Source: Labilibaculum filiforme | GTDB lineage: Bacteria > Bacteroidota > Bacteroidia > Bacteroidales > Marinifilaceae | Assembly (NCBI RefSeq): GCF_002843315.1 | Contig: NZ_MVDD01000028.1 | Span: forward strand, 1 to 39,572 | Direction: 5' to 3' | DNA length: 39,572 nt | Part shown: piece by piece, positions 7,811 to 16,778 of the stretch | How the letters are laid out: each line of letters begins with the position of its first letter | Numbering within the stretch: position 1 is the stretch's first letter | The notes under the pieces: generated by a model | The model's database searches: none | What the model was told of the DNA's origin: nothing | What the model saw: only the letters and a program-made list of their open reading frames with translations | Made by a program: the position numbers and the translations under genes

Positions 7811-8296
7811 CTACTTGTAAAGTTTTGGATTTAAAGCATCGGGTCTCCAATTATACAGAAAGGATTTAAGTTTCTCGTAATCGTAGGCTTTATCTTGTTC
7901 CAAATTACCTGTATTTTGTGTGTGTAGTCGCTCCCCATCTCCATTTAACACAAGCATTACTGGGAATCCAAAACGCTGAGGATAACCAAGTTCTGCCAAT
8001 GCATCTAAGTTTTTATTCTCTACACTATAATTTACTTCCAAAAAAATGTAATTATCTTCTACTAATTTATTTAAAGAAGTTTCGGTTTGCAGATAATTAT
8101 GCATTTTTATACACCAAGGGCACCAATTACCTCCAATTTGTAGTAATACATGTTTTCCTTCTTTTTTAGCTTTACTAACAGCTTTTGCAATTTCATATTT
8201 GCCATTGAGTGATGGATCGTAAGGTTTTTGCCCCATTGAGATCAAACTACAGACAAGAAATAGGCTAAGTAAAACTGCAATTTTTTTAGTTTTCAT
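7811..8296 (-). CDS. Secreted thioredoxin-fold protein (CPWC)
   Basis: A 161-residue thioredoxin-family protein. An N-terminal signal peptide (MKTKKIAVLLSLFLVCSLIS) directs it to the periplasm. The redox motif is Cys59-Pro-Trp-Cys62 within GGNWCPWCIKM, and a cis-Pro is present in FGFPVML. The spacing and the HVLLQIGGNWCPWC context resemble the thioredoxin_7/DUF255-like group of thiol-disulfide oxidoreductases. It likely reduces or isomerises disulfides of exported proteins, but the substrate is unknown. It is divergent from the biotin operon, sharing a 191-base intergenic region. No lipobox is evident. Confidence 0.87.
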   Translation of the reverse strand: MKTKKIAVLLSLFLVCSLISMGQKPYDPSLNGKYEIAKAVSKAKKEGKHVLLQIGGNWCPWCIKMHNYLQTETSLNKLVEDNYIFLEVNYSVENKNLDALAELGYPQRFGFPVMLVLNGDGERLHTQNTGNLEQDKAYDYEKLKSFLYNWRPDALNPKLYK

Positions 8297-8314
8297 GTTT
8301 GTGTTTTAAATTTG
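8284..8314 (+). promoter_or_regulatory. Weak candidate promoter for the bio operon
   Basis: A -7 element matching TAnnTTTG exactly (TAAATTTG, 8307-8314) is preceded, 19 bases earlier, by TTTT rather than TTTG. If used, the transcript would carry a leader of about 165 bases before bioA. Other starts closer to the gene cannot be excluded. Confidence 0.25.
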
Positions 8315-8487
8315 TGGTAATTTAAATTAAATTGAAGGCAAATCAAGTAAAATTGATCGTTTTAACGAACAAATAACATTTCAATACTTTACTTATGCAT
8401 CGTATGTTGTAAAAATACTATCGTATTGGTACGGTTTAGAAGGATAAACCCTAGTTTTACAAAGAATTTACATGAAAAATAACTTCT

Positions 8488-9777
8488 ATGTCGGAACAGT
8501 TTAAGTCATCGGATCTCGTTTTTGATAGAGATCATATTTGGCATCCATATACTTCAATGCATAATCCACTTCCAGTATTCCCTGTAGTTTCGGCTGACGG
8601 TGTGCGACTAAAATTGGATTCGGGTCAAGATATTATTGATGGGATGTCTTCATGGTGGTGTGCTGTCCATGGATATAATCATCCTGTTTTAAATGAAGCG
8701 ATTCAAAGTCAATTAAAACAGATGTCGCATGTGATGTTTGGTGGTATTACTCATCAACCAGCAATTGAATTGGCGAAGTTATTAGTAGCCATAAGTCCTA
8801 AAGGAATGGAAAAGGTATTCTTTAGCGACTCTGGTTCTGTATCGGTTGAAGTGGCGATGAAAATGGCACTTCAATATTGGTTTACTAAAGGAAATCGAGC
8901 AAAGAATAAATTTTTGAGTATTCGATCAGGATACCATGGAGATACTTTTAATGCCATGTCTGTATGTGATCCTGTAACAGGAATGCATGAAATTTTTAGT
9001 GGTGTTTTACCTATTAATTACTTTGCCGAATCGCCAAATTGTGGTTTTTACGAGGATTGGGATCCTAATTCATTTCAATCTATGCAGAATCAAATTGACA
9101 TGCATCATGAAGAGCTTGCCGCTATTATCTTAGAGCCTATAGTTCAAGGTGCTGGAGGGATGAAATTTTATCATCCTCAGTATTTGGTAGAATTGCGAAG
9201 AGCATGCGACAAGTATAACATACTGCTCATTCTCGACGAAATAGCTACTGGGTTTGGTAGAACCGGAAAATTTTTCGCCTGCGAACATGCTAATATATCT
9301 CCAGATATTATGTGTGTTGGAAAGGCTATTACTGGTGGATATTTAAGCTTTGCTGCTACCTTAACTTCTCAAAAAATAAGCGATGGAATTTCTGCAGGTG
9401 TTCCAGGTTGTTTTATGCATGGTCCAACTTTTATGGGAAATCCTTTAGCCTGTGCTGTTGGTGTTGCAAGTATCAATTTACTATTAAAATCCTCCTTTTT
9501 AGAGAAAGTTAATCGTATCGAAAAACAATTAATCTTGAATCTATCGAAGGCAAAAGAATTAAAACAAGTAAAAAATGTAAGAATTTTAGGTGCTATTGGA
9601 GTAATTGAAATGAAGGAGCCAGTAAATATGGCTTTGATTCAAAAACAATTTGTCGAGAATGGAGTTTGGGTGCGTCCATTCGGAAAATTAGTATACATTA
9701 TGCCACCTTTTATAATAACTAACGAAGATTTATCTTTTCTTTGCCAAGCTTTGGTTAAAGTTGTCGCAATGCAATAA
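8488..9777 (+). CDS. bioA: Adenosylmethionine-8-amino-7-oxononanoate aminotransferase
   Basis: Biotin synthesis enzyme converting 8-amino-7-oxononanoate (KAPA) to 7,8-diaminopelargonate with S-adenosylmethionine as amino donor, PLP-dependent. At 429 residues it has normal length. Visible features are the N-terminal HIWHPYTSM and [15 protein letters not shown] substrate-site motifs, the PLP-phosphate [15 protein letters not shown], the Asp of [14 protein letters not shown] (Asp250), and Schiff-base Lys279 in VGKAITGG. It is first in a five-gene operon and six bases precede bioF. The trip SWW near the N-terminus distinguishes BioA from other class-III aminotransferases. Confidence 0.96.
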   Translation: MSEQFKSSDLVFDRDHIWHPYTSMHNPLPVFPVVSADGVRLKLDSGQDIIDGMSSWWCAVHGYNHPVLNEAIQSQLKQMSHVMFGGITHQPAIELAKLLVAISPKGMEKVFFSDSGSVSVEVAMKMALQYWFTKGNRAKNKFLSIRSGYHGDTFNAMSVCDPVTGMHEIFSGVLPINYFAESPNCGFYEDWDPNSFQSMQNQIDMHHEELAAIILEPIVQGAGGMKFYHPQYLVELRRACDKYNILLILDEIATGFGRTGKFFACEHANISPDIMCVGKAITGGYLSFAATLTSQKISDGISAGVPGCFMHGPTFMGNPLACAVGVASINLLLKSSFLEKVNRIEKQLILNLSKAKELKQVKNVRILGAIGVIEMKEPVNMALIQKQFVENGVWVRPFGKLVYIMPPFIITNEDLSFLCQALVKVVAMQ

Positions 9778-9783
9778 ATTAAA

Positions 9784-10905
9784 ATGGATCAAAAACTAAA
9801 TAAATACAAAGAGGAATTACGACAGCTTGAAGAGTTGGGAAATCTTCGTGCTTTAAAAATGATTTCAGAGAATAACTACAAAATCAACCTCTCGTCTAAT
9901 GATTATTTAGGAGTTAGTAAAAAGAATATCCCACGTCCTAAAGGAAATTCTTTTGGCTCTGGATCATCGCGTTTATTAACCGGAAATTTTAAAGAATATG
10001 AGTTATTGGAGACAGAATTGGAAAATTTGTATGGTCGTCCTTCCCTATTTTTTAATTCAGGATATCACGCCAACATAGGTATTTTAGCTGCTTTAGCTGG
10101 TAAAGACGATTTAATTGTATCCGATAAACTTAATCATGCTAGTATTATTGATGGAATTCGTTTGAGTAGTGCCGAACAAATTCGATTTAAACATGCTGAT
10201 TACGATCACTTAATACATATTTTAACTTCTAAAAGGAAAGACTACAATCGCGTTTTTATTGTAAGTGAATCTGTTTTTAGTATGGATGGTGATGAAGCAG
10301 ATCTTTTACAACTAATCGAGATTAAAAAACGTTTCGATTGCTTTCTGTATATCGATGAAGCTCATGCTTTGGGAGTTAGAGGAATTAAAGGTCTTGGTTT
10401 ATCCGAAGAAAAAAACTGTTTAAATGAGATTGATTTATTGATTGGCACTTTTGGAAAAGCGATGAACTCAATTGGTGCTTACGTAATTTGCGATGCGATA
10501 CTGAAGCAGTATTTAATTAACAAAATGCGTTCTTTAATTTTCACGACCGCTTTGCCACCAATTGTGATTAGTTGGAACTACATCATGTTGAGAACCATTG
10601 TAAAAATGAAAATGGAGAGGGAACATTTACAGTTGATATCGGAGCAATTAAGAGAAGGCTTGTTAAATGCTGGTATTGACACAATGGGAAGTTCAAATAT
10701 TATTCCTGTTTTGGTTGGAGACAGTCAGAAATGCGTTAATTTAGCTGAGTATTTACAAAAAAAAGGATTTCTTGTATTCCCTATTCGTCCACCTGCTGTA
10801 CCTAAAGATTCTGCTAGATTGCGAATTTCGGTTTGTGCGGATATGGATTGGGAAGATTTGAATGAATTACCTGAATTGATAAAGAACTTTTGCAATGAAA
10901 ATTGA
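9784..10905 (+). CDS. bioF: 8-amino-7-oxononanoate synthase (KAPA synthase)
   Basis: PLP-dependent alpha-oxoamine synthase condensing pimeloyl-ACP with L-alanine to give KAPA. The protein has 373 residues. Motifs are the substrate-binding NLSSNDYLG, GSGSSRLLTGN, DEAHALGVRG (Asp191), and Schiff-base Lys225 in TFGKAMNS. Family members that make sphinganine or 2-amino-3-ketobutyrate look similar, but the position between bioA and bioG/bioC fixes the role. It overlaps bioG by 11 bases, so translation is probably coupled. Confidence 0.95.
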   Translation: MDQKLNKYKEELRQLEELGNLRALKMISENNYKINLSSNDYLGVSKKNIPRPKGNSFGSGSSRLLTGNFKEYELLETELENLYGRPSLFFNSGYHANIGILAALAGKDDLIVSDKLNHASIIDGIRLSSAEQIRFKHADYDHLIHILTSKRKDYNRVFIVSESVFSMDGDEADLLQLIEIKKRFDCFLYIDEAHALGVRGIKGLGLSEEKNCLNEIDLLIGTFGKAMNSIGAYVICDAILKQYLINKMRSLIFTTALPPIVISWNYIMLRTIVKMKMEREHLQLISEQLREGLLNAGIDTMGSSNIIPVLVGDSQKCVNLAEYLQKKGFLVFPIRPPAVPKDSARLRISVCADMDWEDLNELPELIKNFCNEN

Positions 10906-11596
10906 ATGGTTACACAAATCGGATAACGAAAAGTGCATTTTATTTATGAATGGCTGGGCTTGCGATGCAAAGCCTTTTCAAACTTTAGGCTCAAAAGATT
11001 TTGATGTTTTAATGTGTTTTGATTATCGAGAAATCATTGTCCCAAAACAAATTGAAAGACTTTTTGAAAACTATCAGGAAGTACATTTAGTTGCCTGGTC
11101 ATTTGGAGTTTATGTTGCAAATATGGTTTACCTTCCATGGAAGAATCTATTTGCAAGTAAAATAGCTATAAATGGAAGCTTACAGCCTATTGATAATTTG
11201 AAAGGAATTCCTCCAGCAATTTTTCAAGGAACTATTGATGGATTAAATTCTCAGACTATTGAGAAATTTTGGCTTAGAATGTGTGGAGGGAAAACGGAAT
11301 TTAATTGCTTTAAAAGGCATCTTCCAAAACGCGATATTGAAGATCAAAAAGAAGAATTAATTAGTTTCCATGAACTTGTACAAAATCATTTTATTGATTG
11401 GAATTTGTTTGATACTGTACTGTTAGGAAAAGAGGATCGAATATTTCCATTTACAAATTTAGAAAACGCATGGAGCGGTCAAAAAAATGTAATTAAGAAG
11501 GAAAATGCTCCTCACTTTTGTTTTTACGCTTGGAATTTGTGGGACGATTTAATGAAGGAATGTAAAGGTGAAGCATCAAAATATCAACAAAGATAA
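10895..11596 (+). CDS. bioG: Pimeloyl-ACP methyl ester esterase, BioG type (DUF452)
   Basis: A 233-residue alpha/beta-hydrolase-like protein of the DUF452/BioG family. It hydrolyses pimeloyl-ACP methyl ester, ending the BioC-dependent pimelate pathway, and stands in for E. coli BioH. The start FMNGWACDAKPF contains the oxyanion-side motif. The nucleophile is Ser69 in AWSFG. Asp181 (GKEDRIFP) and His207 (APHFCFY) complete a plausible triad. It overlaps bioF by 11 bases at its start and bioC by 29 bases at its end, showing tight operon packing. BioG rather than BioH is inferred from length, the NGWACD motif and the context. Confidence 0.92.
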   Translation: MKIEWLHKSDNEKCILFMNGWACDAKPFQTLGSKDFDVLMCFDYREIIVPKQIERLFENYQEVHLVAWSFGVYVANMVYLPWKNLFASKIAINGSLQPIDNLKGIPPAIFQGTIDGLNSQTIEKFWLRMCGGKTEFNCFKRHLPKRDIEDQKEELISFHELVQNHFIDWNLFDTVLLGKEDRIFPFTNLENAWSGQKNVIKKENAPHFCFYAWNLWDDLMKECKGEASKYQQR

Positions 11597-12335
11597 AGTA
11601 CAGAAAGGATTCGTAAAAAGTATCGAAACCTATCGCAAACATGCTATTGTTCAGGAAGCTATTGCCTCTAGGCTAATTAATGAATTGTTGCGTCAACCAA
11701 AAAAACACTTTCCCAGAGTGCTTGAAATTGGTTGTGGACCAGCAGTATTAACAGAAAAATTTTTCCAAAAATTTAATGCCGACTTATATTATGCAAATGA
11801 TATTGTAAAGGAATATGCAAACATTCTTAAGTCTATTCATTCCGATATACAATTTTTGGGTGGCGATATTGAAGCTATGGAGCTACCACAAAATATGAAT
11901 TTAATTATTTCAAGTTCCACTTTTCAGTGGTTCAACAATTTAGATGAATTTTTAACAAAAATTCATAAAGCTTTACAAGTCGATGGCCTACTTGTTTTTA
12001 GTACTTTTGGTCCCGATAATTTTAGAGAAATACGTGAAGTAAACGGCAAAGGATTAAATTATTTGTCGTTTGGAAAACTTGAACGACTTTTGTCGGAAAA
12101 ATTTGAAATTCTTTGGAGCGACAAGGAAACAATTACTCGGTTTTTCTCAAATCCTCTTGGAGTTCTTGCGCATATGAAACAAACTGGTGTAAATGGAATT
12201 CCTGGAAAAGCCTGGACAAAAACTGATTTGAAAAATTTTAATGAGGATTATCAAGATTTGTTTGGTACGGATTTAGGAGTACCTCTCACCTATCAACCTT
12301 TATATTTTATTGCTAAACCAAAAAAAATACATTAA
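11568..12335 (+). CDS. bioC: Malonyl-ACP O-methyltransferase
   Basis: SAM-dependent methyltransferase that masks the free carboxyl of malonyl-ACP so that fatty-acid synthase can build the pimeloyl chain. The 255-residue protein has class-I motif VLEIGCGPAVLTEKF at about residues 51-65 and the family segment SSSTFQWFNNLDEFL. The FSTFGPDNFREI region is characteristic of BioC. The start is GTG at 11568 inside the end of bioG (29-base overlap), the only start that preserves the conserved N-terminus (KDKVQKGFVKSIETYRKHA). Two bases separate it from bioD. BioC with BioG provides a complete BioC-type pimeloyl-ACP branch in this operon. Confidence 0.95.
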   Translation: MKHQNINKDKVQKGFVKSIETYRKHAIVQEAIASRLINELLRQPKKHFPRVLEIGCGPAVLTEKFFQKFNADLYYANDIVKEYANILKSIHSDIQFLGGDIEAMELPQNMNLIISSSTFQWFNNLDEFLTKIHKALQVDGLLVFSTFGPDNFREIREVNGKGLNYLSFGKLERLLSEKFEILWSDKETITRFFSNPLGVLAHMKQTGVNGIPGKAWTKTDLKNFNEDYQDLFGTDLGVPLTYQPLYFIAKPKKIH

Positions 12336-12337
12336 TA

Positions 12338-13021
12338 ATGCCAACCTATTTTATTGCAGGAATTGATACTGATACTGGTAAAACTTTTGCTACAGGCCTA
12401 ATGGCCAGATATTTATTGGAGTATAAAAAATCAGTAATAACTCAAAAGTTTGCACAAACCGGATGTAAAGGTATCTCTGAAGATATTTTAATGCATCGGG
12501 AAATTATGGGAATGGAAATACAGAATGTGGATAAAGATGGTACTACCTGTCCTTATGTTTTTGACTATCCAGCGTCTCCGCATCTTGCTGCTCAAATGCA
12601 AAATCAGGAAATAGATATTAAAAGAATAGAAAAATCGTCAACTATTCTGGCCAATCAGTTTGACTATCTACTTTTAGAAGGAGTTGGTGGGATGCATGTT
12701 CCTATTACGATGGATTATTCCTTGCTTGATTTCATGGAGGAAAAAAAATATCCAGTGATTTTAGTCACTTCTTCAAAATTGGGTAGTATCAATCATACCC
12801 TTCTCAGTCTTGAAATTGCAAAACATCGACAAATTCCAATTAAAGGATTAATCTATAATCAATATCCGGCAAACAGTGAATTTATTTTAAATGATTCCAT
12901 TAAAGTTTTTAAAACCTATTTGGAGAAATATGAATTTGATTGCCCAATTATTGAAATTCCCGAATTGAAAAAAAATGAAATGACAAAAGTTGATTTCGGG
13001 AAGTTGTTTTTTGCAAAATAA
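12338..13021 (+). CDS. bioD: Dethiobiotin synthetase
   Basis: ATP-dependent ligase that carboxylates 7,8-diaminopelargonate and closes the ureido ring to give dethiobiotin. The 227-residue protein begins with the P-loop GIDTDTGKTFATG (residues 8-20). It has the catalytic Lys and TG of KFAQTGCKG, and the LLEGVGGMHVPI motif that lines the substrate site. It is the last gene of the operon. No terminator hairpin is clear after it, and the final enzyme of the pathway, biotin synthase BioB, is not encoded in this window. Confidence 0.95.
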   Translation: MPTYFIAGIDTDTGKTFATGLMARYLLEYKKSVITQKFAQTGCKGISEDILMHREIMGMEIQNVDKDGTTCPYVFDYPASPHLAAQMQNQEIDIKRIEKSSTILANQFDYLLLEGVGGMHVPITMDYSLLDFMEEKKYPVILVTSSKLGSINHTLLSLEIAKHRQIPIKGLIYNQYPANSEFILNDSIKVFKTYLEKYEFDCPIIEIPELKKNEMTKVDFGKLFFAK

Positions 13022-13421
13022 AAGCAAGTGAGTAAAATTAGAAAATAATTATTTCTTGAAGCCTTCGAGAAATGAAAATGCTGACCCTATTATAGCAAAC
13101 ATTATTTTTATGCAATTCTCAAGCACTTAAAACACCGTAAGAACCACCACAAAATCCTAAAATACAACACTTAACGTAAAATATACTGACTCCTTAACAA
13201 ATATCATTCTAGAAAAAAATATTCATTTTTTATATATTTCACCTAATTCTTATCAATTTTTGTTAATACAGAGCTAAAGATCCTAATATGCTTGTTTATT
13301 AGACGGATTTTAACTTTTTTTGTACTCGCTTATTTGTAATCATTCCACATAAATTAGCCAAGTCTTTTTGACTTGTGTAAGGGTAATTAATGGATGAAAA
13401 AATCGAATACATAAATTAAGA
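13022..13421. other. 400-base gene-free region
   Basis: No reading frame of interest is seen on either strand. It is very AT-rich. A weak dyad CTAATA/TATTAG (near 13292-13311) is followed by T-rich sequence and could end the bio transcript, and AAGTC-tttt-GACTT lies near 13359-13373 upstream of the reductase gene. No tRNA, riboswitch or convincing promoter was recognised. Confidence 0.5.
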
Positions 13422-14066
13422 ATGAGATCACACAAAGTTATTGAAATAAGAAATCTAACTTCTTCCACTTATGTAATAAGGATGGAAAAAAATGATTTTA
13501 CATTTACTACAGGGCAATACATAACCCTTGGATTTACAGGAAGTATTGATCGAAGAGAATACTCTATTTATAGTTCTGAAAACGATGATTTTCTAGAGGT
13601 ATTAATTAAAGAAGTGGAAAGTGGTTTAGTTTCAAAAAAACTAAAGCGATGTAAATCCGGCGATTATTTAGATGTGGACGGTCCTTTTGGACATTTCTCC
13701 TTAGAAGAGTCCGAAATTGATAAAAAGAAATTTCTTTTTATCGCAACTGGTACAGGAATATCTCCTATTCATAGTTTTGCTAAAACACATCCCGAAATGA
13801 ACTATCAGATACTTCATGGTGTTCGAATTGAGGAAGAGGCTTATGAAAAGCAAACGTATCCAAATGGAAAATATATTTTATGTACTTCTAGAGAAAAAAC
13901 AGGAGATTATCATGGTAGAGTTACCGATTATTTATTAAAAAATCCGATTCCCTCCGATACCGTTTGCTATTTATGTGGCAATTGTCACATGATTTATGAA
14001 GCTTACGATATACTAGAAAAACAAGGAATTACACTAGGTCCTATTCATACAGAAGTTTACTTTTAA
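13422..14066 (+). CDS. Ferredoxin-NADP reductase-like flavoprotein
   Basis: A 214-residue compact FAD/NAD(P)-dependent oxidoreductase. The FAD domain carries the RxYS motif (Arg45-Glu-Tyr-Ser48) and DVDGPFGHF. The NAD(P) domain has ATGTGISPIHSF (about 108-119) and the CGNCHM motif (185-190) near the C-terminus, and the protein ends in EVYF. There is no [2Fe-2S] ferredoxin domain, so it must pass electrons to a separate carrier. It is eleven bases upstream of the miaB-like gene and probably co-transcribed with two radical-SAM enzymes. A role supplying electrons to their Fe-S clusters is inferred from context only. Confidence 0.87.
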   Translation: MRSHKVIEIRNLTSSTYVIRMEKNDFTFTTGQYITLGFTGSIDRREYSIYSSENDDFLEVLIKEVESGLVSKKLKRCKSGDYLDVDGPFGHFSLEESEIDKKKFLFIATGTGISPIHSFAKTHPEMNYQILHGVRIEEEAYEKQTYPNGKYILCTSREKTGDYHGRVTDYLLKNPIPSDTVCYLCGNCHMIYEAYDILEKQGITLGPIHTEVYF

Positions 14067-14077
14067 GAAAAATAAAA

Positions 14078-15421
14078 ATGAAATATCATCTTGTATCATT
14101 AGGTTGTCAAATGAACGCTTCTGATGGAGAAAGAGTTCGTTCGGTAATCGAAAACATGGGCTACCAATGGACAGATAAAGAGGAAGAAGCTAATTTAATC
14201 GGAATTTTAGCTTGTTCTGTTCGTCAAAAAGCAATCGACAAAGTTTATTCTAAAATTCATAAATGGAATTTGTGGAAAAATAAACGAAATCTAATCACCT
14301 TTGTTTCTGGTTGTATTCTTCCATCGGATTTGGATAAATTTCTCAAGTTATTCGATGTAATTTTTCAGATGAAGGACTTGCCTAAGTTGCCAGAAATGAT
14401 TCAGCAGTACGGCGTAACTACCCCTATAGGACTGCAACAAGGTTTTGATGCTCACAATGATAATATTTCCGAATTTTGGCATGTAAAACCCAATTACACC
14501 TCAGAATTTGAGGCATTTATCCCTATTCAGAATGGTTGTGATAAATTTTGTTCTTTTTGTGCGGTTCCCTACACCCGCGGGCGTGAGGTTTCTCGCCCTT
14601 CCGATGAAATTGTTGAAGAAGTTAAAAGTTTAGTTGAAAATGGATTCAAGTCGATTACGTTACTTGGACAAAATGTGAATTCTTATGGATTGGATAAAAA
14701 AGGAGAAGAAATAGATTTTCCGGAACTCTTACGTAGAATTGGAGACTTAGGAAATCAATTGAAGAATGAATTTTGGGTTTACTTTACTTCTCCGCATCCG
14801 AGGGATATGACTGACGAAGTAATTGAAGTAATTGCACAATATAAATGTCTTGCTAAACAAATTCACCTGCCTGTTCAATCGGGTGATGACAAGGTTCTAA
14901 TTCATATGAATCGGAAGCATGGAATGGAAAAATACCGACAAATTGTACATACAATTAAACGTTTAATTCCAGAAGCAACCTTATTTACGGATATTATTGT
15001 TGGTTTTACAGGAGAAAATGACGAACAATTTGAGAATACGAGAAAAGCAATGAGTGAATTTGAATACAATATGGCGTATATTGCAATGTATTCGCCTCGA
15101 CCAGGGGCACTTAGTCATCGTTGGTTTGATGATATTAGTCTTGACGTAAAAAAAGAACGACATCGAATTTTAACTCAGGAATTAAAAATTCATTCTAAAA
15201 AGTACAATGCTTCTATGGTAAATAAAACTTTTCGTTTGTTAGTGAAAGGTGTGGCAAAACACGAAGGATACCTTGCCGGATTAACAGAAGGACGTATTAA
15301 TGTTCGATTTTTATCTGAAAATAAGAATTTAATTGGACAATTTGTAGATATAAAAATTACATCAGCCGCCGATTTTTCAGTAGAAGGCGAACTGATTACA
15401 ATAAAAGAAAGTGTAGCGTGA
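14078..15421 (+). CDS. miaB: Divergent MiaB-type tRNA methylthiotransferase
   Basis: A 447-residue radical-SAM methylthiotransferase. The N-terminal UPF0004 domain has the three auxiliary-cluster cysteines Cys10 (LGCQMN), Cys46 (ACSVRQ) and Cys79 (SGC). The radical-SAM CxxxCxxC is Cys154, Cys158, Cys161 in NGCDKFCSFCAVPYTRGRE. A TRAM domain ends the protein. The VPYTRGRE and LGQNVNSYG motifs point to MiaB, which converts i6A37 to ms2i6A37 in tRNAs reading UNN codons. The N-terminal part (SLGCQMNASDGERV, ACSVRQKA, no GCMAER) differs from what I expect of usual Bacteroidota MiaB, so it may be a second or transferred copy. It overlaps mtaB by four bases. Confidence 0.87.
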   Translation: MKYHLVSLGCQMNASDGERVRSVIENMGYQWTDKEEEANLIGILACSVRQKAIDKVYSKIHKWNLWKNKRNLITFVSGCILPSDLDKFLKLFDVIFQMKDLPKLPEMIQQYGVTTPIGLQQGFDAHNDNISEFWHVKPNYTSEFEAFIPIQNGCDKFCSFCAVPYTRGREVSRPSDEIVEEVKSLVENGFKSITLLGQNVNSYGLDKKGEEIDFPELLRRIGDLGNQLKNEFWVYFTSPHPRDMTDEVIEVIAQYKCLAKQIHLPVQSGDDKVLIHMNRKHGMEKYRQIVHTIKRLIPEATLFTDIIVGFTGENDEQFENTRKAMSEFEYNMAYIAMYSPRPGALSHRWFDDISLDVKKERHRILTQELKIHSKKYNASMVNKTFRLLVKGVAKHEGYLAGLTEGRINVRFLSENKNLIGQFVDIKITSAADFSVEGELITIKESVA

Positions 15422-16698
15422 AGAAAGTGGCGTTTAAAACCTTAGGGTGTAGATTAAATCAATACGAAACAGATGCCTTAGCATCTCAATTTCAGGATAA
15501 AGGTTATAAATTGGTTCAATTCGACGAAGCAGCTGATGTTTATGTAATTAACTCATGTACAGTAACGCATCAAAGCGATCACAAGTCGAGAAACTTTATT
15601 AACCAAGCCAACAGAAGAAATAAGGATTCTGTTTTAGTAGTTACAGGTTGCATGGCCAATAATGCTAAGGAAGAGCTGGAAAATAGAGAAGAAATTAACT
15701 ATGTGGTTGAAAATGATCAAAAAACTTCTGTTTTTTCTTTAGTGGATGCACATTTTAAAGGAGAAATTGTTCATCCATCGAAACTAAATACCGACTTGTT
15801 TTCCTACGGAGCTACAGATAAGGGCTTTCATACACGAAGTATGATTAAAATACAAGATGGTTGTGATAATTTTTGTACGTTTTGTATCATTCCTTCCGTT
15901 CGGGGAAGAGCAGCAAGTAGACCAATTCAGGATATTTTAAAAAATATTCGTGATGTAATTTCGCAAGGAGCCAAAGAAATAGTAATTACTGGTGTGAATA
16001 TTGGCAGATATGATTTTGAAGGATATAAGTTTGATGATTTAATTGAACAAATTCTTGATCTTGATGGTGATTTTAGGCTTCGAATCTCCTCGATTGAACC
16101 AGATGGTTTTGGAGCTAAATTCCTTGGACTTTTAAATCATCCAAAAATGACACCGCATTTACACTTGTGTTTACAAAGTGGATCTGAATCTGTTTTGCTT
16201 CAAATGAGAAGGATGTATACAGTAAAAAGATTTAAAGAAATTGTACAGGTTATAAGAGCTAAAAATCCCGACTTTAATATTACAAGCGATATAATAATTG
16301 GTTTCCCTGATGAAAGTGAGGAGGATTTTTCTGCAACTTGTGATGTAATTAAAGAATTAAATTTCGGACATGTTCATACTTTTAAATATTCCGTTCGGAA
16401 AGGAACAAGAGCTGAACGAATGCCTAATCAGATTGATGAAAGAATAAAAACGAATAGAAGTGAAATTCTAAGAGATTTATCGGAGGAAACAAAGCTTAAT
16501 TACCGAAAAAGCTTTATTGGCTACTATCAATCTGTATTAGTTGAAAAAATAGATGGAGAAATTGCTGGTGGTTATGGAGAACATTATATTCCAGTTCAAT
16601 TCACTGGTAAAGAGATACAAAAAAATCATTTCTACCAGGTGAAAATTACTGGGATTGAAAATGGATCGGATCCTATTTTAATAGGTGAATTGGTATAA
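15418..16698 (+). CDS. mtaB: tRNA t6A37 methylthiotransferase MtaB
   Basis: A 426-residue radical-SAM methylthiotransferase that adds a methylthio group to t6A37 to form ms2t6A in tRNAs reading ANN codons. Auxiliary cluster cysteines are Cys11 (LGCRLNQYE), Cys47 (SCTVT) and Cys78 (TGCMA); the radical-SAM triad is Cys149, Cys153, Cys156 in QDGCDNFCTFCIIPSVRGRA. LGCRLNQYE, NSCTVT and IPSVRGRARS-like wording separate MtaB from MiaB and RimO. A C-terminal TRAM-like segment is present. It starts with GTG overlapping the miaB stop (GTGA), indicating translational coupling. A strong hairpin follows its stop by about 30 bases. Confidence 0.93.
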   Translation: MKKVAFKTLGCRLNQYETDALASQFQDKGYKLVQFDEAADVYVINSCTVTHQSDHKSRNFINQANRRNKDSVLVVTGCMANNAKEELENREEINYVVENDQKTSVFSLVDAHFKGEIVHPSKLNTDLFSYGATDKGFHTRSMIKIQDGCDNFCTFCIIPSVRGRAASRPIQDILKNIRDVISQGAKEIVITGVNIGRYDFEGYKFDDLIEQILDLDGDFRLRISSIEPDGFGAKFLGLLNHPKMTPHLHLCLQSGSESVLLQMRRMYTVKRFKEIVQVIRAKNPDFNITSDIIIGFPDESEEDFSATCDVIKELNFGHVHTFKYSVRKGTRAERMPNQIDERIKTNRSEILRDLSEETKLNYRKSFIGYYQSVLVEKIDGEIAGGYGEHYIPVQFTGKEIQKNHFYQVKITGIENGSDPILIGELV

Positions 16699-16729
16699 TT
16701 AAAAAAAATACTACTTAAAAATGAACTGT

Positions 16730-16766
16730 ACCCCAAAAGTTGGACATAACTTTTGGGGTGTTTTTT
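16730..16766. terminator. Bidirectional terminator resembling an IS3-family end
   Basis: ACCCCAAAAGTT (16730-16741) and AACTTTTGGGGT (16748-16759) form a perfect 12-bp stem with loop GGACAT; GTTTTTT follows on the plus strand, and T-rich sequence follows on the minus strand. It lies between the convergent mtaB and Usp genes. The left part, TGAACTGTACCCCAAAAG, extending to TTGGACA, looks like the terminal repeat of IS3-family elements, yet no transposase is nearby. Confidence 0.85.
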
Positions 16767-16778
16767 ATTGTATCATTC

